55,734 bases of DNA from Candidatus Neomarinimicrobiota bacterium (GTDB taxonomy: Bacteria > Fidelibacterota > UBA8477 > JABMPR01): NCBI GenBank assembly GCA_016784545.1, contig JADHUM010000002.1:1-55734 (forward strand). Reading direction: 5' to 3'. Below, piece by piece: positions 9,461 to 16,791 of the stretch. Position 1 is the stretch's first letter. Every line of letters begins with the position of its first letter. Under the pieces are notes generated by a model that was not told where the DNA came from, did not search any database, and worked only from the letters and a program-made list of their open reading frames with translations. A program made the translations under genes and the position numbers.

Positions 9461-10509
9461 TTACTCCTCTTAAAAAATATCAACATGCCAATAAATATTA
9501 CTCCCATAGACCCCAGAAGCGTGGGATAGGCATATTTCCACCCGAGTTCTGGCATATAGGTAAAATTCATACCATAGATACCAGCAATAAAGGTCAGGGG
9601 AATGAAGATGGTGGCAATGATGGTCAATACTTTCATCACCTGATTCATGCGGTTCGACATATTAGACATGAAAGATTCCATGAGGCCATCCAATAGACTG
9701 CGGTTTGATTCGATGGAATCAATGACATAAAGCAGGTGGTCATGTACATCGCTGAAATATTTATTGGTGCCTGGGTCCAGAAGTTTTGAATCAGTATTCT
9801 GCATAAAGCTAATCGCCTCGCGCAAAGGAGTGATGGTTCTCCGGAGAAATAATAGCTGCTTCTTCAACCGAAGAATTAATGCAACATCGTCTTGAGTGGG
9901 GTTGAATTGAATATCGGTTTCAAGTTTATCAATGTAAGTATCATATGATTCGAGAAAACTGAAGTAGCTATCCACAACAGCATCGATGAGTGCATAAACC
10001 AGATAATCCGTCTGCTTGCCCCTGATGCGTCCTTTGGCCGTCTCGATCCGAGTTCGCACGGGATCAAAAATGTCATGTGGTGTCTCCTGGAAGGAGATGA
10101 CATAGGATGGACCCAAAACAATACTTACCTGCTCGGATCCAAGGCTCATTGTCTCTTCGTTGAAAGTCAGCATCTTAAAGGTAAAATAGAGCTGTTTCTC
10201 ATGATCCTCAACCTTGGGACGATGGGCAGTATTGACTATATCCTCAAGCAGCAAGGGGTGTAACTCATAAATTTCACCAATATGACGGATGAGGTCCATA
10301 TCATGGACACCATCAACGTTGATCCAGGATACTGTATCAGCTTTTTTAAATGATCCGATATCCTTGATATCCGGAATAATTTTCTCATCAAGCACGTCAC
10401 GATTATAATCAATGACTCTTATTTGGATATCATGCTCTTTCTTGTTGCCAACATAGATGAGTGTGCCTGGGGGTAGCCCCGTGGGTTTGGAAAGATTTTT
10501 CTCAATCAT
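9451..10509 (-). CDS. corA: CorA magnesium/cobalt channel
   Basis: Mg2+/Co2+ channel of the inner membrane, 352 residues, the usual length. The N-terminal cytoplasmic domain contains the typical INVDGVHD and HPLLLEDIVNTAHRPK segments. A long helix follows, then the two C-terminal membrane segments with the diagnostic YGMNF (GMN) selectivity motif between them at about residues 316-320. The tail is basic (FFKRSKWL). It is the first gene of an operon with the CaCA exchanger, whose start overlaps it by 10 bases. Confidence 0.95.
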   Translation of the reverse strand: MIEKNLSKPTGLPPGTLIYVGNKKEHDIQIRVIDYNRDVLDEKIIPDIKDIGSFKKADTVSWINVDGVHDMDLIRHIGEIYELHPLLLEDIVNTAHRPKVEDHEKQLYFTFKMLTFNEETMSLGSEQVSIVLGPSYVISFQETPHDIFDPVRTRIETAKGRIRGKQTDYLVYALIDAVVDSYFSFLESYDTYIDKLETDIQFNPTQDDVALILRLKKQLLFLRRTITPLREAISFMQNTDSKLLDPGTNKYFSDVHDHLLYVIDSIESNRSLLDGLMESFMSNMSNRMNQVMKVLTIIATIFIPLTFIAGIYGMNFTYMPELGWKYAYPTLLGSMGVIFIGMLIFFKRSKWL

Positions 10510-10856
10510 ACTTTTATTTCTCCAAAGAAATTGTAATGCTTTGAATCAGGTGTTTGGCCCGAACTCGTTTATATCCATCTGGAAATCAGCGTTGTCCGTA
10601 ATGCTTAATGTTAATGTTTATTTGAGCGAGACCAAAAAGAATCGTGTTGGGTAAGGTGGGATAAACCTGTTTGTGGTCGCGGCCAAATTTGTGAAGCTGA
10701 GACGAAATCCGAGTCCCCTCGTTTTTCCTGAATCATTGTCCTTGATCAAAGTATTAGTATCTTTTCTCTACGTCCATATTCGATCTCTGTTTCCCAATCT
10801 GAGCCTCTACCTCAATGTTTCAAACCTGCATAGTCAACTAATCCGAGGGGGTATTA
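10510..10856. other. 347-base divergent intergenic region
   Basis: Lies between corA (minus) and a small membrane-protein gene (plus) and should hold both promoters. I see no convincing -35/-10 pair, no strong palindrome and no plausible small gene. The 65-codon frame at 10673-10870 has no ribosome-binding site and runs into the next gene, so I do not call it. Confidence 0.5.
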
Positions 10857-11390
10857 ATGAAATTATATGATGGCGTTCCATTTCCCAGGCTCTGGAAATC
10901 GATCTGGAAAGTTATTGTCACCTCTTACCACCACAAAATTGCCACACTGCTCTTCATATTGCTTTTGGGCATAGCATATTTTGAGGGTCTTACAAAAGGC
11001 TATTATAGGGGCCACTCTGAAGCACAGGGTACGGAAGCCGTTATGGTGGCTGACTTATCTCATATCTTATTACTCAGATTGGCTAAAGGTGAGTTTGAAG
11101 AGGCCGAAAACACTGCTAATCTCCTGCTGGATGGTAGCCTACGAAGAATGTATTCCCATGATGGGATACCTGATTTGCCATGGTATATTCAACTTGATTA
11201 TTTACGACATCAACTTGGCCTACGCCATCACGACTCAAGCGCTTATGATTATAGGCTTAAGAGGTTGGCCCAGTTTCGATCAAAACACCCTACAGAATAT
11301 TTCAATAATCACGAAAAGTTAAATTTATGGCTCATGTCCTACCTGCCTGGCGATAGCACGAGCCAGCAACAGGGGATGCCCACACGTTAG
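10857..11390 (+). CDS. hypothetical single-pass membrane protein
   Basis: A 177-residue protein of unknown function. A Shine-Dalgarno-like GAGGGGG lies just upstream of the ATG. One membrane helix at about 29-43 (IATLLFILLLGIAYF) follows a basic, aromatic N-terminal segment. The remaining ~130 residues are helical and charged (RLAKGEFEEAENTANLLLDG), with a repeat-free, TPR-like feel but no recognisable motif. The C-terminal tail is polar. The stop codon overlaps, tail to tail, with the stop of the SOUL gene on the other strand (shared TTAG at 11387-11390), so the two transcripts converge without a terminator. Confidence 0.65.
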   Translation: MKLYDGVPFPRLWKSIWKVIVTSYHHKIATLLFILLLGIAYFEGLTKGYYRGHSEAQGTEAVMVADLSHILLLRLAKGEFEEAENTANLLLDGSLRRMYSHDGIPDLPWYIQLDYLRHQLGLRHHDSSAYDYRLKRLAQFRSKHPTEYFNNHEKLNLWLMSYLPGDSTSQQQGMPTR

Positions 11391-12025
11391 GGGTTCACCT
11401 CAGGGGCTATAACTGGGATCTGAACCTCATTCCTACGTAAAAACCAGGGTGTGAAAGGTGCATTAAAGCGGGCCCAAATTGCTGGTCCCGCTGGTTCTAA
11501 ACCCTGGGCAGCAATCCAGGATTCAAGCTTGGCCTTGTGTTTGGAATACCCTTTTTCACTCCAAAATCCAGAATACCTGATGGTGGCTACCCGCCGTCCG
11601 GAAACCTCCCGTATTTGGACTCTATTATCTTCAGGCGTGGGAATAGTTTCAAGTGTGAAATGTTGGGGCATCATAAAACTTATAGCCCATGAGTTTTGAT
11701 TGCGTTCCTGAGAGACTGGGGTGGTCATTTTAATCTCTTCATTTCCAACTTCCTGGGATACCGGGCTGGTCATGGACACCTTGGTCTGAGACCGATTGGC
11801 GCCTGAGATATAATTAAAGAGTGGACGAAAAGCCATGCTTGAAGCGCCTTCCATGCTACCTTCAATATTGATTTCGGCCAGCAGATAGGATTCATAATCG
11901 CGGATCTCAAATTGCCCATCTTTCTGAACAACCGTATATTTTGCTTCTTCGATGGCCATGAGTGTTTCTCCTGTTATGAGGGTCAGCAAAACGGCAAGAC
12001 CGATCACGCCTCTTTTATACTTCAT
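11387..12025 (-). CDS. SOUL heme-binding family protein
   Basis: SOUL-family protein, 212 residues from the ATG at 12025; the GTG at 12031 overlaps the upstream stop and is less likely. An N-terminal hydrophobic segment (GVIGLAVLLTLITGETLMA) is a probable signal peptide, placing the domain in the periplasm. The family core is evident: KYTVVQKDGQFEIRDYESYLLAEI, FRPLFNYISGAN, the paired MTSPVSQE/MTTPVSQE strands, and WARFNAPFTPWFLRRNEVQIP at the end. Heme binding is known for animal relatives and is not established for bacterial ones. It lies directly downstream of the broken antiporter, in the same direction. Confidence 0.88.
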   Translation of the reverse strand: MKYKRGVIGLAVLLTLITGETLMAIEEAKYTVVQKDGQFEIRDYESYLLAEINIEGSMEGASSMAFRPLFNYISGANRSQTKVSMTSPVSQEVGNEEIKMTTPVSQERNQNSWAISFMMPQHFTLETIPTPEDNRVQIREVSGRRVATIRYSGFWSEKGYSKHKAKLESWIAAQGLEPAGPAIWARFNAPFTPWFLRRNEVQIPVIAPEVNP

Positions 12026-12030
12026 TATCA

Positions 12031-13227
12031 CTACCCCGCCTTTGGTACTGAATTGATCAATGCTTTAACAATCCAGATAAAGACACCAGTGAGCAGTAGA
12101 TTAACTGAAAGACTCAAAGCAGCCACAGTCACCATTGAACCACCAATGCCATAGCCAAGCGCTAAGACCAGAATACCGGCACCAACCTCACCACGCGGCC
12201 ACATACCAACTGCAAGCGCCAAGCGTTCTTTCCAGTGGGCTTCGCGCTTATAGACAAAGGCTGGGAACATCTTACCCGCATTTGAGATTATGGTGACCAT
12301 TAATACATGAAAGGCGATCATCCCAGCACTGAGCTGAGGTCCTGAGCTGGCGAGCTCACTGCTAAAAATTAGAGGCATATTCAGTCCAACCAGAAAAATG
12401 AAAATGGCAGATATGATGGAGGCAGCTTTTTGCTCCTCTGGACTTTCCGGTCCTTCAAGGTGACCTTCCCTATCGTCATCAAGGTGGGGATTTGTCCCCT
12501 CTGGACGTTTCATCATGGTTCCAAGTACAAAGGCTGGCAAAAGAATCTCGATATGTATGGGAACTTGCTGATCAATGAGTTTGCTGGAGAGGTAAATGAC
12601 TTCTGATATGCCGACAATTACAACAGCATAACCCAATACCCACGGCCAGGAAATGGGTATTGACCAACGGTGAAGGTAGGTCTAGGCCATATAAATTAGG
12701 GTTACCATAATGACTACAACGATACCCCCTTGCCAGGAGGCGCCCACCATGAGTATTCCCAGGGGAATCATGAGCAATACCGTATCCAGGTCATCAAAGA
12801 TAGCTAGCACGCGGGCTTTTCTAAACAGCCAGGTTGAGCTGAGACCGGCAGTAGCTAACATGGAAAATAGAACCCCAGCAGAGGTTGGCGCAGCAAATCG
12901 TGAGATGACCAGCGCTGGTTTCCAATCCTCCCAACTTGTGGCACCCTCAGGACCCAGGACATATACGAAATAGATGGCAACAAATATCCAGGGGAAGGCG
13001 GCGGCTGTCATGGCAACCACATAGTCCCAGCCATAGCTTTTGAGATTTGATTTATCCAATTCAAATTCGTAGCCAACATGGATCATGATAAATGCCAGAC
13101 CAATCAGTGTGAAAACCGTGACCAGCTCAGAAATAGTGTGGTATGAGTCTCCAAACATTCCTGGGAGCAGTTGGGAACCCATGAGGCCAACTGTGAGGAG
13201 GATGGAGAAGAGGAGTACTTTTTTCAT
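12031..13227 (-). pseudogene. cation:proton antiporter interrupted by an in-frame TAG
   Basis: Two adjacent frames (13227-12682 and 12636-12031) are in the same phase and together form one 397-residue Na+/H+-exchanger-domain (CPA2-like) protein with 10-12 membrane helices. They are separated by one amber codon at 12684-12682, after TLIYMA. Reading through gives TYLHRWSIPISWPWVLGYAV, a normal continuation into the next helix. The second half has only a TTG to start from and no ribosome-binding site. The first half holds the FDDLDT ion-site region and the second a charged loop (PHLDDDREGHLEG). TAG ends other genes here (for example at 719 and 11390), so genome-wide recoding is unlikely. A nonsense mutation, a sequencing error or local suppression remain possible. 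Confidence 0.78.
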
Positions 13228-13648
13228 GGAGTTAATTTCCTGTATTGTGTGTAAAATTCATGGGTGAATAATTTTATGGATATACATCATACGAATAATA
13301 TGCTGCAGCCAGACTAGAGGTACCAGTAGCAATGATGACATGTTGTTGTTTGGGGTAAATACGGCCTCCTCTTATTCTGTGCAGTTTTCGTTCCCACCAG
13401 CATAATAAGATGAATTTTTCCTCAGGCAACACATAAATGCGCGTTTTGCACGTTATGATATTTTCTAAGGTTTTCTATGAAACAGATCTCTGGACAGAAA
13501 TAGGCGAATTTTTCGATTCTGCTGCTGCTAAGCCCACAGTTGCAGACGAAAATCTGGTATCATTTTTTGGGAACCCCATCTAAGATCAAGCGTATCTATG
13601 ATGGTTTTTGTATGACGTTTGTTGAACTAAAATGAATGGAGGTGTTCT
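13228..13648. other. 421-base gap with one possible small ORF
   Basis: Divergent region between the antiporter remnant and the membrane-anchored Hsp20 gene. It contains a 48-codon frame on the plus strand, described separately. The last 65 bases should carry the Hsp20 promoter, and AATGGAGGT just before 13649 is its ribosome-binding site. I see no CIRCE element. Confidence 0.45.
13437..13583 (+). CDS. possible 48-residue small protein
   Basis: ATG at 13437 to TAA at 13581-13583, with an in-frame stop just upstream. The predicted peptide begins MRVLHVMIFSKVFYETDLW and has a balanced, protein-like composition (acidic middle, FFDSAAAK, FFGNPI end). No good Shine-Dalgarno is visible for this start or for the internal ATG at 13455. 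It is 65 bases upstream of the Hsp20 gene on the same strand. It may be chance coding in an intergenic region or a decayed gene end. Confidence 0.22.
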   Translation: MRVLHVMIFSKVFYETDLWTEIGEFFDSAAAKPTVADENLVSFFGNPI

Positions 13649-14236
13649 ATGAAACAGAACAAACTCATGCTCATTGCTGGTTTAATACTCGTGCTGGCAG
13701 TGGTCATCGAAGGCTTCTATATCTTCGACCTTAGAAATCAGATCAATAATAAGATCCTGACAAACTCTGATTCTATTAGATCCCAGGCCTTAAAGCATAA
13801 CTGGTTTGATGAAGAGAACAATCAACTCTTTGATGTTTTCAAAGACTTCGACGAAATGCAGCGAGAAATGGATCAACTTTTCGGTCGCTTCTCCCTCAAT
13901 AACCGTGGAAACCCCTACTTTGATAATGTTTTTGGAGAGTTTTCCTCTTCACCTGCTATGGATTTTATTGAGGAGCAAGATCAATATGTGATTAGAGTTG
14001 ATCTTCCTGGAGCAGAGGACAACTCAATTGATATTCGTGTCGATAATGGTCGACTCACCCTTTCTGCGAAAACCATCCAGCATAAAGATGAAGACAAATC
14101 CAATTATAAACGCAGTGAACGTTTCTCTGGCAAACTCCAACGAACCCTAAGCCTCCCACCCGATGCGAATTCTGAAGAAATGACAACGACAATGGAAAAT
14201 GGAGTTTTAAAAATTACGATTCCCAAAATAATGTAG
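13649..14236 (+). CDS. membrane-anchored small heat-shock protein (Hsp20/alpha-crystallin)
   Basis: ATP-independent holdase of the Hsp20 family, 195 residues. It has an N-terminal hydrophobic helix (about 6-27, LMLIAGLILVLAVVIEGFYIF), which most members lack. A linker follows with an FDEMQREMDQLFGRFS helix typical of the family N-terminus, then the alpha-crystallin domain at about 92-195: AMDFIEEQDQYVIRVDLPGA, RLTLSA, and the closing ENGVLKITIPK with the conserved GVL. The helix suggests anchoring to the inner membrane with the domain probably in the periplasm, judging by the short basic N-terminus. It converges on a second, soluble Hsp20 gene. A strong GGAGG precedes the start. Confidence 0.92.
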   Translation: MKQNKLMLIAGLILVLAVVIEGFYIFDLRNQINNKILTNSDSIRSQALKHNWFDEENNQLFDVFKDFDEMQREMDQLFGRFSLNNRGNPYFDNVFGEFSSSPAMDFIEEQDQYVIRVDLPGAEDNSIDIRVDNGRLTLSAKTIQHKDEDKSNYKRSERFSGKLQRTLSLPPDANSEEMTTTMENGVLKITIPKIM

Positions 14237-14264
14237 TTTCATTATCCTCCGCTAGAGAAAAACA

Positions 14265-14289
14265 GAAGGGATCCGAAAAGGACCCCTTC
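14265..14289. terminator. bidirectional hairpin between the two Hsp20 genes
   Basis: GAAGGGATCC (14265-14274) pairs with GGACCCCTTC (14280-14289) with one mismatch around a five-base GAAAA loop. It sits between two converging stops, so it can end both transcripts. Flanking T/A runs are short. Confidence 0.7.
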
Positions 14290-14315
14290 ATAATTATGCA
14301 TGGCAATGCGAAATC

Positions 14316-14738
14316 TTACTTAACCTTGACGTCGATCTCCCGGGGCAAAGCTTCCTTCATTTTGGAAATTGAGATATTCAATATACCCTCAGAGTAGTTT
14401 GCGTTGACTTTCTCCGCATCGACATTCTCAGGCAGATACAGTGAGCGTTCAAAGGTACCAAATGCAATCTCGCGATAGAGGTACCCCCCTTTCCGCACAG
14501 TTTCTTCGTCGTGTACTCCCTTAATGGTTAACGTTTTATTGTTTAGAGACACATGAATCTGTTCTTTCTTGAAACCAGGCATAGAAAAACTGATCTCATA
14601 CCCTGTATCTGTCTCAAAAGCATCCATCGCTGGACGCCATGTGTCCTTAGTTGAGTGGACCGGTTCATCGAAGTAAGATCGGAACATGTCATCAACTAAG
14701 CTGGGTAGTCTGGGTTTAGCAACTTTGATTAAAGTCAT
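14316..14738 (-). CDS. small heat-shock protein (Hsp20/alpha-crystallin), soluble
   Basis: A 140-residue cytoplasmic Hsp20 holdase. It opens with a short N-terminal helix region (PRLPSLVDDMFRSYFDEP), followed by the alpha-crystallin domain from about 38 (AMDAFETDTGYEISFSMPGFKKEQ) to the end. LTIKGVHDEE, the FERSLYLPENVD strand and the conserved YSEGILNISISK segment are present. A near-perfect Shine-Dalgarno AAGGAGGTTAATC precedes the ATG. The gene converges with the membrane-anchored paralogue and shares its terminator. The upstream region holds a 16-base inverted repeat and two copies of TGTCAGAATG exactly 60 bases apart, candidates for heat or stress control. Confidence 0.94.
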   Translation of the reverse strand: MTLIKVAKPRLPSLVDDMFRSYFDEPVHSTKDTWRPAMDAFETDTGYEISFSMPGFKKEQIHVSLNNKTLTIKGVHDEETVRKGGYLYREIAFGTFERSLYLPENVDAEKVNANYSEGILNISISKMKEALPREIDVKVK

Positions 14739-14849
14739 GATTAACCTCCTTCATCCTTTATATGTTTAAAAATCTACACAAAAAGGTGTTTCTAAATCCG
14801 TGCCAATACTAAAATTAAGTCATAAAATCATATACCAAGAAAAGGAGTT

Positions 14850-14941
14850 TGTCAGAATGGCATAATCAATAAAGGAAGCGTTAATAATTTAGCATATTTT
14901 TTTCAAGTCTGTCAGAATGACGTTTTGACAATCTTGTCAAA
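14850..14941 (-). promoter_or_regulatory. direct repeat and palindrome upstream of the soluble Hsp20 gene
   Basis: TGTCAGAATG occurs at 14850-14859 and 14910-14919, 60 bases apart. A perfect inverted repeat TTTGACAA-TC-TTGTCAAA covers 14924-14941. Both lie in the divergent gap between the Hsp20 and histidine-kinase genes' ends, upstream of Hsp20. Operator function is inferred from symmetry alone. Confidence 0.4.
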
Positions 14942-14994
14942 CCATTGTAAGATTATTGTGGAAAACTCTTTATGAGACTAGGGTTAATCGAGAA

Positions 14995-16380
14995 TTATTT
15001 AAGCGGCAGCTTAATATAGAAAATATTGCCCTGCGGTTCATTAGGCCTGACACCAACCTCGCCTCCCAGAGACTCGGCGATATACTTGACAATTGCCAGT
15101 CCAAGACCTCGTCCGCGCTTCTGACCCTCTTCAAGCTGCACGCTCCGGACAAATATTTTGTCTCGCAACTCTACCTTTATGGTTTCTCCATTGTCAGCAA
15201 AGTTTAGGGTGTTCCATCCATCTTCCATGGTGTGATATATTTTAAGCTGGTTGCCGGCCGTGGCGTATTTTGCAGCATTGCTTAGATAATTTGTAAGCAC
15301 CTCCTCAACAACTGGATGAGCTAAAATTGTAAGGTCGTTATGGATCTCGTTTATTACTTCAATTCCAGCTTTTTCGAAACTGGGCTGGAAGGTTCTGATT
15401 ACCGATTTGAGAAGCTCAGAGATATTGAGTTGATGTTTTTCAAGGCTCTCATGCATGGCAACTTTACTGAGCGTGGTGGCATTATTGAGCACCTGCAGCA
15501 ATCTTTCTGTGCTGTCAGACAGGAGTTGAATTTTCTCATCTTCTGCATCATCCATGGCCAGTAATTCTGTCATACCCTGAATAACCCCAACTGGATTTTT
15601 AATATCATGGGTGATAATATCAAGCAGCAGGTCTTTTAAGGTGTTTGATTGTGCCAGCTCATTCGAAAGGTTTCGATGTTTTGTCTCGGAGGCTTCCAGG
15701 GCGGCGCGGGCTTCTTTTAGTTTACGAAAATCTTTTCCAACAATGATGAATCCATCGAGGCTGCCATTTAAATTGTGTACTTCAGATACAGAAAACAAGA
15801 CAGGGATCAAATCATCCGATTTGGAACGATATTGGGTCTCTTCGTTTTGGATTTTTATTGGAACAATCTCCTGTCGTTGTCCCAGATTGAGATCATGATT
15901 TTCACCTAGAATCTTACTCATCGGTGCACCTATGAGATCAGATTCTGAATACCCCAACAGGTCCAGAGTTGCAGCATTTACAGTGGTAATGAGGGATTCA
16001 GCATCCAGCTGTACCACAATGAGGGAATCTGCCATTGATTGGACAATATTTTCAACATATTCCTTTGAGACAGCGGTGTCGAAAAGCTCCTTAATAGTAC
16101 GGTACCCATTCACCTCGACCAACCAGACAAAGATGGAGCCCAGGAGTAAAATAATACCGATTATGATTGATAAATCTGGAGCTACGCTACCGGATAGTTT
16201 CAACAGGGCAATGAAGTAGGCCAGGATGAAGAAAACCATGAGGGCCAAGTGTATTTGCCAACTGCGTTCAAATTTGTTGCCTTTTATGAGAGCCAGCAGA
16301 CGCCGTGTTTTTAATATGGCAAATAAGAGGAACACAATACCGGTAGATATCAACAGGGTGGCAATCAAATCGGCCTGCAT
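14995..16380 (-). CDS. PAS-domain sensor histidine kinase (orphan)
   Basis: Membrane sensor kinase, 461 residues from the ATG at 16380, which has AAGGAG eight bases upstream; the GTG at 16389 lies too close to that site. About three membrane helices fill residues 1-95, followed by a PAS domain at about 112-225 (ENIVQSMADSLIVVQLDAESL, FSVSEVHNLNGSLDGFIIVGKDF). The HisKA domain has the phospho-acceptor His near residue 258 (DIITHDIKNPVG), and the HATPase_c domain has the N box NYLSNAAKYA and G2 box GRGLGLAIVKY. The G1 box reads DNGETI, lacking the second glycine of DxGxG, which may lower ATP affinity. No response regulator is adjacent, so it is an orphan kinase. Confidence 0.92.
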   Translation of the reverse strand: MQADLIATLLISTGIVFLLFAILKTRRLLALIKGNKFERSWQIHLALMVFFILAYFIALLKLSGSVAPDLSIIIGIILLLGSIFVWLVEVNGYRTIKELFDTAVSKEYVENIVQSMADSLIVVQLDAESLITTVNAATLDLLGYSESDLIGAPMSKILGENHDLNLGQRQEIVPIKIQNEETQYRSKSDDLIPVLFSVSEVHNLNGSLDGFIIVGKDFRKLKEARAALEASETKHRNLSNELAQSNTLKDLLLDIITHDIKNPVGVIQGMTELLAMDDAEDEKIQLLSDSTERLLQVLNNATTLSKVAMHESLEKHQLNISELLKSVIRTFQPSFEKAGIEVINEIHNDLTILAHPVVEEVLTNYLSNAAKYATAGNQLKIYHTMEDGWNTLNFADNGETIKVELRDKIFVRSVQLEEGQKRGRGLGLAIVKYIAESLGGEVGVRPNEPQGNIFYIKLPLK

Positions 16381-16791
16381 GAGGCACACTCCTTCATTGG
16401 ATATATTTCAGATTGATCTACCGGCAAGTTAAGACCGCTCCCAGGTCGTTCAACTCATAAACTAAATGTATATAGAGCTACAGTCTGCTCAGATATCTGA
16501 AACCAACGAAAAAAACGACCAGCCACTTCACCCAGGATGAAAGACAATCAAACGCTAGCAAGGCCAATTCCTTTTCGTAACCAGGATTCGCTCATCCTTC
16601 CATAGGCTCAAGAAAGGTTTCAAGGGCACAATCATCAGATTGATTTGACACAGGTGCAGATAACTACAGGAAAGTCCCAAAAATCGCAAAATGTTCCATA
16701 TGTGACAGGATTGGTTCCATCTGTGACAGCCATAGACCATCACTTCTGTTAATTTTGTAGAACAAATCTAAGATTAGGTACTGGAGGTATC
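16381..16791. other. 411-base divergent gap with a paired direct repeat
   Basis: Lies between the histidine kinase (minus) and the beta-helix lipoprotein (plus). It carries the 21-base-spaced direct repeat described separately and a Shine-Dalgarno CTGGAGGT just before 16792. No gene is convincing here; the 62-codon minus-strand frame at 16555-16743 has no supporting signal. Confidence 0.5.
16693..16729. repeat. two-copy direct repeat, 21-base spacing
   Basis: GTTCCATATGTGACAG (16693-16708) and GTTCCATCTGTGACAG (16714-16729) differ at one base. The start-to-start distance of 21 bases is two helical turns, placing both copies on the same DNA face, as expected for a dimeric regulator site. It is about 65 bases upstream of the beta-helix lipoprotein gene. 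TGTGACA resembles half of a CRP/FNR-type site; the regulator is unknown. Confidence 0.5.

Noticed and set aside
12682..12684. Genome-wide recoding of TAG as a sense codon
   Set aside because: TAG ends several other intact genes in the window (for example 717-719, 11388-11390, 14234-14236 and the GH13 gene), so only a local event is likely.
14739..14830. Sigma-54-like promoter (TTGGCACGGATTTAGAA on the minus strand) before Hsp20
   Set aside because: The -24 half fits, but the -12 GC is replaced by GA and no enhancer-binding protein gene is near.
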